Shown here: piece after piece, positions 25,241 through 38,219 of the stretch
Layout: every line of letters starts with the position of its first letter
Numbering within the stretch: the first letter of the stretch is position 1
DNA from: Rhexocercosporidium sp. MPI-PUGE-AT-0058
Taxonomy: Eukaryota; Ascomycota; Leotiomycetes; Helotiales
Length of the DNA stretch: 64,000 nt
Direction of reading: 5' to 3'
Assembly: GCA_020746875.1 (NCBI GenBank)
Contig: JAGTJL010000012.1
Location: forward strand, 2,108,001 to 2,172,000
Program-made: the position numbers and the translations under genes
The notes under the pieces: model-generated
Database searches by the model: none
Seen by the model: only the letters and a program-made list of their open reading frames with translations
Told to the model about the DNA's origin: nothing

Positions 25241-27177
25241 TGGGAGGAGCAGGCGGATTCGACTCTACGAATCTAAAAGAAAACACGAACACGGATCAAA
25301 TATGCTAGGGACAAGAAAGTCGAGGGAGATGCCAATTTCGTGCGGCATGGGACGTTTGGGCATAGTTGGTGAGACTACATGACTTTATCCTACTCATGGG
25401 GCATCGCTGCACAGAATCAGTGGATCATTGTGGATGGACAGTATGTGACGGTCACGGAAAGCCTAGTTTTGTCCCTACGCTCCGCCCAAGAAGCTCTACC
25501 AGCCAAAGATTCAATACACCTTTGGGTAGTCGCGATATGCATAATCACGAGGACCTTGCGAAGCGCGGTTGAGAAGTTCGACGAATGAGAAAAATATACG
25601 GCGACAGTCTAGGAGGTTTCATTCATCTAGGTAGTGTGGCCGATGAAAGCGATATGGCCATACAATCGATTACATCTATTGCCAAGAGTTTAAGGGATGT
25701 CTTTGACTGTCGGAGGTGTGTCGTCGAGATCCAGATAGATGTCATCTATGGGAAGGAGAACAGTTCTCAGCCTTTCATCACCGCTATCATCTACGTCTCG
25801 GATGCGGATTATTCAAGAATTAGCAATGGCCCATAATCAATTAGTTGTCTGTGACAACATTTGTGCGAGTCTTGATTATGTACGCCAGGTGCTTAAAACT
25901 GCTGGTTCTCATTTCCGAGACTATTGCATATATCATCGGTCACGAGCTTCTCTACGCCAATATCAAGAGTTACCAGTCCTCAATTTCACTTCTGTGGTGG
26001 ATCGGACGAGTCGGAGAGCTACTTTCTACCCCCCGAACATGGAGAATCGTCCAGTACAGCGAGCTTCGATCACCAATACTTGGCCTTACGTTGATGTCTT
26101 CTGCAACAGATCCCCAGAACAAGACTACGAATTCACAACACGAGAAGTATTCATCAATTTTTGAAGTCTGCCATCGAAGTTACAGGAGATCTAGACGACT
26201 TCCATCTTTCCCACCTCCTGCAATCTACATTATCGAGTCTGTCGTTGCCGACCTGGGCTATGGACTGGACTTTGATGAATGCAAGGACTGCCAGTATCGA
26301 TAACTCGGTCAAATGGTATTTTGGGCTTGAAGACGAGGACGATGCGCCTCCACGGGCTCCGGCAGAAGTTTCAAGTAGTCCGCCGCGAGCAGACGATCTT
26401 CAGAAGGGAAATATACGATTCTCGGAGGACAACGAACTTCGATTTTGTCAAGGCTTTCGCATTGGAAGCGTTGAATGGTTTGCAGCTGAGTTCTTAGCTA
26501 AATCGCTATTTCATGCTCCCCTAACCTAGTCATTCAACCCTCGTCAGGTCTAGATCCATATGGCGATGTTCCAGCGATTACCAACGCGTTACAACATGCG
26601 TTGATACGTGCGTTGATTTAGGCCCTTCTAGCAAGGACATCCAAAAATACACAATTTTCCACCTGCCTTGGTTTGGTGCTGAAGCGGACTTCAATGCTGA
26701 ATTTGGCACCTTCACATTTGGAGATGAGAGCACGGCATATTTTGACAAGGTACGAGAGAAGGGCTGCAACCCTATCGAATTTGGCGGCAGTTTCTTCGGC
26801 TTTGACGCTGTGCGATGGCGGTTGGGCCTCTATCAGGTCGCTGGTCGGCCCTTCAAGGATTACTTCCCCAAGGACATAGCAAATTGTCCAGAAGCAACCT
26901 ACTTCTCAGCCATTCAAACCATCATTGCTAATCTAATGTCATGGCTTGGTGACGATTAAAACTAGCCATCTGGGCTGCAACAGTTGAGCCTGGTGATGGA
27001 ATATATGTCCTATTGAACTGCAGCTTTCCAGTCATTTCGCGTCCTGGAAAGAGTGATGAGTATCTTGAGGTGGTGGGAGAATGCTACGTTGATGGGTACA
27101 TGATGGGCGAAGCTATTAAGATGCTCGGTAGTGGAGAGTGCAGGCTTCAAGAGATCCGTTGCCGAAATCCCCGCTGA
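25241..27177 (+). pseudogene. HET-domain gene, broken
   Basis: HET (heterokaryon incompatibility) landmarks occur in order on the + strand but in shifting frames. TLSYSWG and VDGQYVTVTESL lie at about 25,380-25,480, and HLWV-AICI at about 25,520. The expected continuation 'NHEDLAKRG' is in another frame and runs into TGA at about 25,570, before MRKIYGDSL and IHLGSVADESD. LPTWAMDWT follows at about 26,250. The C-terminal signature 'GDGIYVLLNCSFPVI...VVGECYVDGYMMGEAI' lies at about 26,990-27,110 and ends at TGA 27,175-27,177. At least one frameshift and several stops interrupt it, and introns alone do not restore it. HET proteins trigger death on non-self fusion; this copy is probably inactive. 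Confidence 0.7.
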
Positions 27178-28099
27178 GCCCGCTCGTTTCTATCTCCTCT
27201 AATTGCCAGACAAGCTTTTCTTCGATAAGGTATTCCCCCCAGTTTCAATCACCACCTATAAGCTACTGTATATTACTCCTCGGAGCACAGATTTTGTAGC
27301 TTAATTCGCAACACCCTCTGTCTGAGTTGAGACAGTTCCTCTGACCAGATTACTTATTCCCAGGCCTTGGTCTGCTGTCGTGCTGTACTTGTGTGGAATT
27401 TGCATGGAACTTCCATCCTACTTGACATTATTTTCTATTGTTCTTCTGTACACACTCTCATTGCTACTCCGTAGTATTCAGACTTCACACGCCCGCCGCA
27501 ATGTCGAACGAGCGAAATCCGTCTTTCTCAACGTCGATGTATCTGCGCGAGAGGATTCCAAAGCTGTAAATGCGTCATAGTTCATGGCTATGCAATACCC
27601 AACGCGTCCTCATTTCCGCATTGCCATCCAACTGGCCAAGGTTTGAAGTCGCTCTCCTTCAAGGACCCCCACACACTGCTCACAGTTAATGTTTCCACCT
27701 CTCCTAAACTAAAGATGGGCTGGGGATCGCTTCCAACTCCATACCAACAAGCACAGGGACCTCCGCGATAGTGCGTCTCATCATTCCATATCATTTGATG
27801 GCATATGCTAAAGCTCTTAGCATAGAAGTTGGGTTTCACGCTGGTTCTAGTGGCCAATCGAACGCTAAGATCACGACACAAACGACGCTTGAAACTTTAT
27901 TCCTTCGATACATCAAACTTGTCATCAGAACAGAGTTCAAGCTAACCTTCAACCCTATTGCTTGTACTCGCTTCCAGCCTAGCTCATTGGGCTTCGAAAC
28001 TCAAACTGTGGAACAGTGGATAAAGGACCTCTTCCACGCCCCGCTGAAAAAAGAAAGGACCCGTTGTGATCATCTGATGTATCAACATGATTATTTAAC
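27178..28099. other. Intergenic
   Basis: No supported gene. The right end must contain the promoter of the CFEM receptor gene. Confidence 0.4.
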
Positions 28100-29725
28100 A
28101 TGAAGCTTTTCAGAGCTCTTCTGTTGACTCTCCTCCCGGTAGTCGTACATGGCCAGTCCAACACCTCTGACGATCTGTCCCCATGCGCGGTGAGTCTCCA
28201 CCCAAAACCGAGTAACCATCAGCACTGACTTCATCTAGCTTTCTTGTGTGGCGCAAACAGTAGCCGCGGCAGGATGTTCACTTAATGATGTAGTTTGCCA
28301 ATGCAAGAGCAAGCCACTTTCTCTTCTCCTCTCAGGATGTATGGTCACAAATTGTTCCATGCAAGAATCTCTAGGCAAGCCATCTCCAACAAGCCGAACC
28401 GACCCCAGCTAACCGGAATCAACAGTCCTCTCTAGATCCCAAGCCGTGGCTTGCGGCCTTCCTTTCCAAGACAGTTCGAATTTAATGATCATTCTTTTTA
28501 CCGCCATAATAATCTTTACTTCCCTTCTCGTCTCTCTACGAATTTCTTCAAAATACTTCATCAAGAAAGAGCTCTCGGCTGAAGACTACTTTGCGGGTCT
28601 TGCTCAGGTTAGTCATGTGGTACCCAGAACTGCAAATCCAGAGTCTGATACTTTTCCTAGTGCATGTCGATTGTGTCTAATACTTTCGCAATCCGAAGTA
28701 GAACTATCTCCCCGATTTATTTGTGAATGCCTCTAATCATAGCACAACAGTGTGTCGTCTCGGCTTCGGAAAACATATCTACAGCCTACCAAATGGGGCT
28801 ATGAAAGCAATCTTCCTCAAATGTACCCCTCCCCTTCTTGCCCCTCATGACCTACAAAGACCCCACTCTGACACACTATAGTCTACATTGGCGAAAATAT
28901 CTACGTCGCCGTCCTCGGCCTCATCAAAATATCCATCCTAGCCTTCTACCTCCGCATCTTCCAACTCCAAGTCCCCTTCCGCGTCGCCGTCTACGTAACA
29001 ATTGTCTTCATCGTCCTAGGCACTGTCACCATCTCTCTCCTCACCATCTTCCAGTGCCAACCCGTCGCCTATTTCTGGGATAAAGACCTACACGGCACAT
29101 GCCTTGATCTCAATGCTTTGGCATACGCCAACAGCGGGTTGAGTATCATGCAGGATTTTTTGATTATCGGACTTCCGATAAGAGTTGTTTGGAAGATGAA
29201 TCTGGATAGGAAGAAGAAGTTGAGTGTGGCGTTTATGTTTGCTCTTGGTGGATTGTACGTCTCCTGCCACCTCGTCTCCCCCTCCAACTTTCTCTCCCCT
29301 TCGTTTTCTTTTGTACTGACGGAAATATTAGTGGATGCATCATATCAATCGTACGCCTCCAATCCCTCCTCATCTTCGGCACCTCAATCGACCCCTCATG
29401 GGACTATGTCGCCGTCACAATCTGGACCGTTCTTGAATTAGCCGTCGCAATAATCTGTTCCTGCCTCCCCGCCCTCCGCACGCTCATCATCCACATTTAC
29501 CCCAAACTCGCATCGTCCTTTCGCTTTTCCGACAGCACGGAAAGTCGATCCGTCAATTCGAGGACTATGCTGAGGGCGGGTTCGAGAAGGGAGTCGAGTA
29601 CCGGCATGTATCTTATGAGAGATGTACATATTGAGAGTGGGAAGTTCGATATCAAACTGGAAGGCGATGTACGGCATATTGAGGAGTCATGTGGGACTGT
29701 CAGGAGGAAAGATAATTGGATTTGA
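28100..29725 (+). CDS. CFEM-domain Pth11-like receptor (7-TM, rhodopsin fold)
   Basis: Seven exons (28100-28189, 28239-28374, 28426-28607, 28661-28697, 28751-28822, 28882-29254, 29332-29725) give 427 residues with all phases closing. A signal peptide (about 1-18) precedes a CFEM domain with all eight Cys in spacing C-x3-C-x9-C-x6-C-x-C-x11-C-x4-C-x15-C, and the Asp of CSLNDVVC, the axial heme ligand in iron-binding CFEMs. The seven-helix part follows, with the family's GFGKHIY, FQCQPVAYFW, GTCLDLNALAYANSG and LPIRVVWKM motifs, then a cytosolic Ser/Arg-rich tail. It belongs to the fungal Pth11-like GPCR class, surface sensors in plant-associated fungi. Intron 2 starts with GC instead of GT, and exon 4 is only 37 nt. 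Ligand unknown. Confidence 0.88.
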
Positions 29726-32496
29726 CCTGTCTCTGCCTCAAATTTTTTTTAAATTTTTTTTTTTTTTCAAAACGAAATGCGATACCATTAAATCAAGCCA
29801 GAATTGAGCATACAGAGAGAGCCACGTACAAAAGTCTTAAATCCATTATTCGCGTACGCTTACCGCCATGATCTACTTTAGCGGCTCTGTTTCGTCCTGT
29901 GTACCCCCTGGTTTCTTCTCTTTCTTCTTATTTCGTTGCCGCTCTCCATCTCCAAACTCTCGGCGCTGTCATCCAACGTTCACTCCTCAGCTCAAAAGGA
30001 CTATTCTTTCTCTCCATCAAAACCATGTAAGAGCTCCGAAGGGACGGAACTCGGCTTTCTCCCCCCCCCCCTCCACAAATAAAGTTGTGCTGATTCACAT
30101 GCTAGAGCTTGGCTCATAAGCCCCCCCACCCCAGAATAATCATTTCCATGGCAATCATCTCAATCATTTTAATCACTGACGACTCCGAGTCATATGCTAC
30201 CTCTCCCTTACACATGATTTGGTGAAGTGTGGTCACTGAGTCTGCGTACAGTCGGCATGTAGTCGTCATCTTGTCTCAATGTCTGAGAAGGATAGTTGTG
30301 GTCTACTCCATTTTTGCGAGTTTTAATGCCATATTAAAAGAAGAGGAGAGGAGAATTGATAGTGAAACCTAGGTGGAGTCCCTTTTGAAATTGACGCTAA
30401 AGCAGAATGTATTGCGAAGTGCTACATTCCTCGGTCCATTTCTCAGTAGTCAGATATTGGTCCTGAAGAATACTACGCCGCTATCCGTTTCTAGCGCAAC
30501 TAGCCCTGTGGGCTTTTCGTCCTCTACAAAGCTGAGTTGCGCCTTATAAAATTTGGTTACGACCGACATGTGCTAGGTTTTCAACTAGCACAGCTCTACA
30601 GCCATCTCCAGGAAACAAAGGTGATAGAACACTGAAATTTCAATGTAATATAGAGAAAGACTTCGTGAACTAGTTCTCTTGATGATATACGACTCTCGCC
30701 ACGGGTGAAATGAGTCATTCTCTAGATCAGCAGGAAAAGTGACTCGATCTCGAGGCCGCGCAAGAGGAACGCATGATGTTATCTTGATGCTAAAATGAGA
30801 GTGGCGAAAAGACAGTTGGCTCTGCGGGAGAAGTACGGGTACATTCCAACTTCTGGAAAGATATGGGTCCAATCGCTTTTGGGGTTCGACTTCTTGGCGC
30901 TCCGTATTAGATCTGATGAGACGACAGAAGAAATCCGAAGATGAGGTGGAAATAAAAAGAGAGCAGAACTTCACTTGCTCATTTCAGCAAAAGAAAGTCC
31001 GAATCACAAATTAAGTGGGGAAATGCTCTTTTCCTCGGATTTCTAGAAGACATGGCCAATGATAGATGTCAGATGAGCCAGCAATCTTGATCAATATGCG
31101 AAGCGATAATGCATGCATTGGTAATCGTACGTATGCTGTCGTGTCCAAATACCCACCGATCCACCTCTCAAATACAATTCTACTAGGCAAGCATTTAAGA
31201 ATTCAAGTAAGCATCTTGGCACCAGATCTAGATGTGTTTTTTTAATAATGGTTTTTTTACTTGCAGGTGTGCATCCATTCCAAACCTAGCATCGTCAGCC
31301 AAGGATGAGAATACAACCCAACAGCTTCCAGAAGTCTACCAGAATTAATTCATCCTTGTAGCATAAGTAAACAGAGGTCCTGCAGATCACCCGATCTAGA
31401 CTGTCATGGCTCGAGCCGAGGTTCTTGATGACATAGTAATTATGTGCAGCCATCCCATCTCAAAGATACTGTTTTCCCATTCGTCCAAAAGGATAAGTCG
31501 AGATGATGCTAACAAAGCACAATCTCGTCATAACTTACTTGCCTTTGCTTTCTTTCTTAAGTCCGAGTTAGGCTGTTGGCTCCCCCGCCTCTAGCCAAGT
31601 CCCCGTCCCCGTCCCCGTCCCCGTCCCCATCCCGTCCTCTCTTGCTTGTACTGAGTACTTTACTTTGGTATTGCTTGAAGTTCCAGATCCGAGCTGATGA
31701 GTCGAATTCTTTCGCACCTTCAGTACAGTACAACCAATAGACTTACTTGGTCGGATAGACGAGAGGCTTTGCCGAGAGCTCCCGCGGGCTCGGATGGCGG
31801 AGAGCAGAGCATCCGGACCACTCCTCGAGTATAACCCTTGCACAACACCCCCAGTTCTCGATGCACAATTGCATAATAATCCTTTTTGCTTCCGCACCCC
31901 AGCCCCGTACCTCTATTGTGATTGGCTCTTCCAACGACGCTTCAATCTTGAGGCTGCTTTCGGCTCACCCCTTGAGCCACATCCGTGGGGAAACGGTCTC
32001 GCTCTCGGAGTCGGAGAGGAGACTAAGGCTCTGCGTACTAGGAGAGGACGAGGGGGAGGAAGAAGAAGAAGAAGAAGAAGAAGAGGAGGAGTAGGAGCCG
32101 CTGGCGATCGCCAAGCCCTCTCCCAAGGCTGGCTGGCTGGCTGGCTAGTGAGTCGTAGTCTCGTAGTCTCGTAGTCGTGTTTTCGTGTTCGGCTGCACAA
32201 GAGATAATGTTATGATTGCGCGACGTAAGGCGACTGACTTGCTTTGACTGACCTTGACCACCCACCGCTTGTCACTTCTTCCTTTATATCGAGCTTCCCG
32301 CCCCTTTGTGAGCTCTCTCTTCCTCTCTGGCGTCTTTCCTCTTCTCTTCTCCCGCATTCCTTCGACAACCTCATCCAGGACAAACAGTCCGGCTCTGTGA
32401 AAGAAATCTAGACACATTATCTGCTTTCCTTTACAGTTCGTACTTGCCAGACACTAGTAAACTTTCCTTGACTGGGTTCGCCCGCCCTTCCTCACC
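29726..32496. other. Long intergenic region with simple repeats
   Basis: About 2.8 kb with no supported gene. It holds a T-rich run at 29,746-29,767, C-runs at about 30,061-30,071 and 30,121-30,133, and a CCCCGT hexamer repeat at 31,601-31,637. The promoter-proximal end has a GAA repeat (about 32,056-32,092), GGCT repeats (about 32,127-32,146) and TAGTCTCG repeats (about 32,154-32,178). The last 400 bases are pyrimidine-rich, as in fungal leaders, and serve the ABC transporter gene. Confidence 0.6.
31601..31637. repeat. Hexanucleotide microsatellite (CCCCGT)n
   Basis: Six imperfect tandem copies of CCCCGT; the last carries a G-to-A change. Located about 0.9 kb upstream of the ABC transporter start. 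Confidence 0.85.
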
Positions 32497-35400
32497 ATGT
32501 CGCTCGTCGGTACGTTAAACCTCCGCTAGATTCCATGCCTCGCTCCCCCAGCTTCGACTAACGAAACTCACTGTAAAGGTAATCTTGCATTCCAGAACGA
32601 CGACAAATCCGCCGCTAAGCAGGGACCTGGAAATCCTGGACAAATTACTTCTCGACATGATCCATCCGACGATTCTTCATCCGGGATCGAGAACGAGAAG
32701 GCCCGCAACTTGACAGCCGATAGCGAAGGCACGACCATCACCCGAGCCGAAACACTTTCCGAAATTGAAGAGAGGAGAAGGGATGAACAAGTTCACGATT
32801 TGGCTAGGAGATTCACCCAACAATCCCACCAAAGTGTCTACAACGAGAACCCCTTCGAATCTAAAGAAGACTCGAAACTCAATCCCAGCTCAGATAACTT
32901 CAGCCCTCGCGCATTCGCCAAGTCTCTCCTCAATCTCCAAGCACGCGATCCAGAGAAGTGGAAACAGAGAACAGCTGGGTTTGCATACAGAGATTTGAAT
33001 GTATATGGGTTTGGTTCGGAGACCGATTACCAGAAGAGTGTGGTATGTATGCGACGGTGCTGCGTAAGTCAACAATGCTGACATCGCTTAGGGAAATGTC
33101 CTCCTCGAAGTTGTTGGCGCAGTCAAGAAGCTCATTGGCAGCGAGAAGCCACGAAAGATTGACATTCTTCAAAATCTAGATGGTGTGGTACACAATGGAG
33201 AGATGTTGGTTGTTCTAGGCCCCCCTGGCAGGTCAGTAGCATAATCACTACTCCGCATCGCGCACTGGACCCTTCCGCTAACCATCATGCAGTGGTTGCT
33301 CAACCTTCCTCAAGACGGTCGCTGGTGAGACGAATGGCTTCTTCATCGATGAGAAATCCCATATCAACTACCAGGGCATAACACCAGAGCAGATGCACAA
33401 GGACTTCCGTGGTGAAGCTATCTACACGGCAGAGGTGGATGTACATTTCCCCATGTTGACAGTTGGACAAACACTCGAGTTCGCTGCTCAAGCCAGAGCT
33501 CCCAGGTATATCCCAGGTGGCATCAGCCGCCCAGAGTTTGCTAGATACCTGCGCGATGTTATCATGGCTATCTTTGGAATCAGCCACACAATCAACACCC
33601 GAGTTGGAAACGATTTCTTGAGAGGTGTTTCTGGAGGAGAGAGAAAGCGTGTCACTATCGCCGAGGCTGCACTCAGCGGAGCTCCTCTTCAATGTTGGGA
33701 CAACAGTACTCGTGGTCTTGACAGTGCGAACGCTATTGAGTTTTGTAAGACTCTGAGAATGTCCACTGATCTTGTTGGGTCCACTGCCTGTGTTGCCATC
33801 TACCAGGCCCCTCAGAGTGCCTACGATGTGAGTTTGTTCCCTTCCCCTGCATTTGAATTAACTAAGTAGTTAGATCTTCGATAAAGTCTTGGTTCTCTAC
33901 GAGGGACGTCAAATCTACTTCGGAAGATGCACCGATGCACAAGCATACTTCGAAAACATCGGATTTGTCTGCCCTGACCGGCAAACCACCGCCGATTTCC
34001 TCACTTCCATGACCAGTCCTCTGGAACGAGTCGTCCGACAAGGCTTCGAAGACAGAGTCCCCCGCACTCCCGACGATTTCGCACGTGTTTGGCAGAACAG
34101 CTCGGACCGAGCTGCATTGGTCAAGGAAGTGGATAACTACAATCAACAATACCAACTCAATGGCCAGCATCTCCAAGAATTCAAAGATTCCCGCCGAGCA
34201 CAGCAATCCAAGCACCAGAGTGTCAAGAGTCCCTACACTCTCTCCTATGTCGGACAAGTCGCTCTTTGCCTTCGTCGTGGTTTCTGGAGACTGAAGGGTG
34301 ACCCCAGTTTGACTTTCACCCAACTCTTCGGCAATTTCATGATGGCTCTCGTCATCAGCAGTATCTTCTATAATCTTCCGCAGACCACCGACTCGTTCTT
34401 CTCAAGAAGTGCAATTCTGTTCTTCGCAATCTTACTAAATGCCTTTGGTTCTGCTCTGGAGGTATGTATTACTCTTACTTCCAAGATGTCGCTAACTTTG
34501 TGGCAGATTTTGACACTTTACGCACAACGTCCAATCGTCGAGAAGCACTCCAGATATGCCTTTTATCACCCCTCTTGTGAAGCCATCGCCTCTATGTTAA
34601 CGGATATGCCCTACAAAATCATCAACGCCATCACCTTCAACCTAACACTCTACTTCATGGCCAATCTCAATCGACAGCCAGGGAACTTCTTCTTCTTCGT
34701 CCTGATCTCTTTCATGCTCACATTGGTCATGTCCATGTTGTTCCGGACCATAGCATCCGTCTCGCGCACTCTCTCTCAAGCAATGGCACCAGCTGCTGTC
34801 CTCATCCTAGCTATCATTATTTACACTGGCTTCGCTCTCCCAGTTCCCAACATGCGGGGCTGGGCAAGATGGATCAATTATCTCGACCCCGTGGCCTATG
34901 GATTTGAAGCTCTCATGATCAATGAGTTTGTCGGCCAGAATTATACCTGTCTCCCAGCTTCCTTTATTCCAAGTGGTCCCGGATACGAGAATGTGACACC
35001 ATTAGAGCAAGTCTGCTCTGCTGTAGGAGCGGTCCCTGGCCTGAGTGTTGTCGAAGGTGCAGCGTATATAGGACAAGCTTACGAGTACTATGCATCTCAC
35101 AAATGGAGGTAAGTAGACTAGAATATTTAACCAGAACCAGACTAATAATCTAGAAACTTTGGCATCCTCTGGGTTTTCATGATAGGTCTCTGCGCCATCT
35201 ACCTCGTTGCCACCGAATACATCACCGCCAAGAAATCTAAGGGCGAAGTACTTTTGTTCCGCCGTGGACACAAGCCAGCTGTTCTCTCAAAGAGCAGATC
35301 CGGTAGTGATGAGGAACTCGGAGCTGGCAAGGTTGCCGGAGTTGAGAAGACATCAACCAACGTCGACGTATCTACAATCCTGAAGAAACAGACTGCAGTT

Positions 35401-37489
35401 TTCCACTGGGAAGATGTATGCTACGACATCAAGATCAAAGGCGAACCTAGACGTATTCTGGATCACGTTGATGGATGGGTCAAGCCTGGCACTTTGACTG
35501 CTCTTATGGTGAGAAGTACTTCCCACGCCACTGCTTGAATGGTACTTATCATCCGTAGGGTGTCTCTGGTGCTGGCAAAACCACACTTCTTGATGTCTTG
35601 GCTACTCGAACAACCATGGGTGTTATCACAGGCGGCATGCTCGTCGACGGAAGAGAACGTGATGATTCATTCCAGCGTAAAACCGGATATGTTCAACAGC
35701 AGGATCTCCACTTGTCCACTTCGACCGTTCGTGAGGCCCTGAATTTCAGTGCACTTCTTCGACAACCCGCCAAGGTCTCTCACAAGGAGAAACTTGAATA
35801 CGTGAATGAGGTCATCAAGTTGCTTGACATGGAGGAATATGCCGATGCAGTTGTTGGTGTTCCAGGAGAAGGTTTGTCATCCTCGTAGCTTCATACAGCA
35901 AAGCTAACTGAATAGGTCTCAACGTCGAGCAACGTAAGCGTCTAACTATTGGTGTTGAGTTGGCTGCCAAACCTGAGTTACTCCTCTTCCTGGACGAACC
36001 AACTTCTGGTCTTGACTCTCAAACATCCTGGGCTATCTGTGATTTGATGGAGAAACTGACCAAGAACGGCCAAGCTGTTCTTTGCACTGTAATTTTACCC
36101 CTTTCCTCTCGCCCTATGGTCGGCTAATACAATTAGATCCATCAACCATCAGCAATGCTTTTCCAACGCTTCGATCGACTTCTATTCCTCGCCAAAGGTG
36201 GCAGAACAGTTTACTTCGGCGAAGTTGGAGAAGGTTCTCACATCTTGACTAAATACTTTGAACGCATTTCCGGAATAGCTTGCCCTCCTGACGCCAATCC
36301 CGCGGAATGGATGCTTGAAGTTATTGGCGCAGCACCCGGCTCTCACACTGATGTCGATTGGCACGACGCGTGGCGCTCTTCCCCCGAATACCAAGAAGTC
36401 CACCGCGAACTCGATCGTCTCAAGGAAGAACTTCCAAGAGTCACCCAGCAATCCAGCACCACCGACGACAAAGCCAGCTTCCGCGAGTTCGCAGCCCCCT
36501 TTGCCGTTCAACAAGTCGAGGTCCAAAAGCGTGTCTTTCAACAATACTGGCGTACCCCTTCTTACATCTACTCCAAAATCTCTCTCTGCGTCGCTTCAGC
36601 CTTATTCATCGGATTTTCGTTCTTCAATGCCGGTACCTCGCAGCAAGAGCTTCAGAATCAGATGTTCGCCATCTTCATGCTCTTTACTATCTTTGGCCAG
36701 CTCGTGCAGCAGATCATGCCTCACTTTGTCACTCAGCGAGCACTCTACGAGGCTCGTGAGCGCCCATCAAAGACCTACTCTTGGAAAGCATTCATGATAT
36801 CCAACATCGTCGTCGAGCTCCCATGGAACTCTCTCATGGCCGTCCTGATTTTCTTCTGCTGGTATTACCCCATCGGACTCTACAAGAATGCCGAACCCAC
36901 TGACGCCGTCACCGAACGCGGCGGTCTCATGTTCCTCCTGATCTGGAGCTTTCTCCTCTTCACATCCACCTTTACCAACATGGTAATCGCTGCCATTGAG
37001 ACGGCCGAGACAGGAGGCAACATTGCCAATCTGATGTTCTCCCTCACGCTCGTCTTCTGTGGTGTCCTGGCCTCTCCGAAGGTCTTTCCCCATTTCTGGA
37101 TCTTCATGTATCGCGTCTCACCATTCACCTACCTCGTAGACGCCATGCTGTCGGTTGGAATAGCCAACACCAACGTTGTCTGCTCCTCCACCGAACTCCG
37201 CAACTTCCAAACCCCCTCTGGCATGACATGCGGCGAGTACATGAACGACTGGATTTCCACCCAGGCGAAGGGCGGGTACCTCCAAGATGAGAATGCTACC
37301 GGTGCGTGCAGCTACTGTGCTTTGGACTCCACCAATCAGTTCCTTTCGCAGCTGGGATCCAACTATGATAATCGCTGGAGGAACTTCGGTTTCATGTGGA
37401 TCTTCATCGTGTTCAACGCTTTTGCTGCTGTGGCCTTGTACTGGCTGGTCAGAGTGCCTAAGAAGGCGAAGAAGGCCAAGAAGGAGTAA
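32497..37489 (+). CDS. PDR-type ABC transporter (ABCG, multidrug)
   Basis: Ten exons (32497-32509, 32579-33042, 33092-33231, 33293-33827, 33874-34461, 34507-35108, 35154-35508, 35559-35871, 35916-36088, 36137-37489) give 1,511 residues, the normal length for full fungal PDR pumps. The order is NBD-TMD-NBD-TMD. NBD1 has the degenerate Walker A GPPGSGCST (C208 in place of Lys), signature [14 protein letters not shown] and Walker B with [14 protein letters not shown]2 has a canonical Walker [10 protein letters not shown] (K906), degenerate signature [14 protein letters not shown] and Walker [18 protein letters not shown]. This complementary asymmetry is typical of Pdr5/Cdr1-like exporters of drugs and toxins in the plasma membrane. 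It ends in a Lys-rich tail. The first exon codes only 13 nt. Intron 5 is in-frame without a stop. Confidence 0.95.
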
Positions 37490-38219
37490 TTGAGACTGTT
37501 TGTGGGTTGGTGATCAAGTTGATGAACTTTCCGAGCAAGCGAGCGTGTGTATTTTTTGTACAGTACTAATACTCGCATGTGCGTGGTATTCCTGGCGGTT
37601 GATTTTGGCGAGGTGAGCGTGTTAGATGTTAAGATCTCTTTAGACTTGGTCATACCAAGTATTTATCTTATTATTTGTAATAGACTATACCAGATGACTT
37701 TCATTTCTCGTTCTCCCCCGTCATGTGCCATTCTGAAAACCATCTCTCCGTGCTTCACCCGAAAGTCAAATACGACAAGTCTTTCCAAGTCCCAGGTGCC
37801 CGACCTCGTACTGAGCACAAATTCGCTGTCCTTATTCTCTCGCAGTCAACAGTCTCTTCTCAAACACCACGTCCCTGCAGGCATTGTCCCAAAGATAAAC
37901 ATATATGAACGGGTATAAATCTACCATGAAGAATGACATGTCAAGAGACCGATATCAGAAATCCCAAATATATTTTGATTACAAAGCTACCGCAGCAGCT
38001 ATCCCTTTCCTTATATACCTCCATTTTGGGATTCAAGATCCACCCATACAGCACCCAATGGACAGAGACGCCGAACCCATTCCCAATCACAAATCCAAAC
38101 CAAGACCAAGTCCACCTCAACACCAACAAGATCCAGTCCAAACTCCGCGCTAAATCCCTTCAATGACGAACATATCACCACCCCGTCTCCACCCTACCAA
38201 GCAACCCTATCCATCCACC
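37490..38219. other. Convergent 3' region
   Basis: Shared downstream region of the ABC transporter (+) and the OPT transporter (-). No gene supported; transcript ends of both probably lie here. Confidence 0.5.

Noticed and set aside
27588..27881. 97-codon frame on -
   Set aside because: No homology seen, and no supporting introns or neighbours.
30585..30974. 129-codon frame on -
   Set aside because: Ser/Arg-rich without domain; likely chance frame in intergenic DNA.
31794..32174. Frames on both strands through the GAA repeat
   Set aside because: Poly-Arg or poly-Glu products of a microsatellite in the ABC leader.
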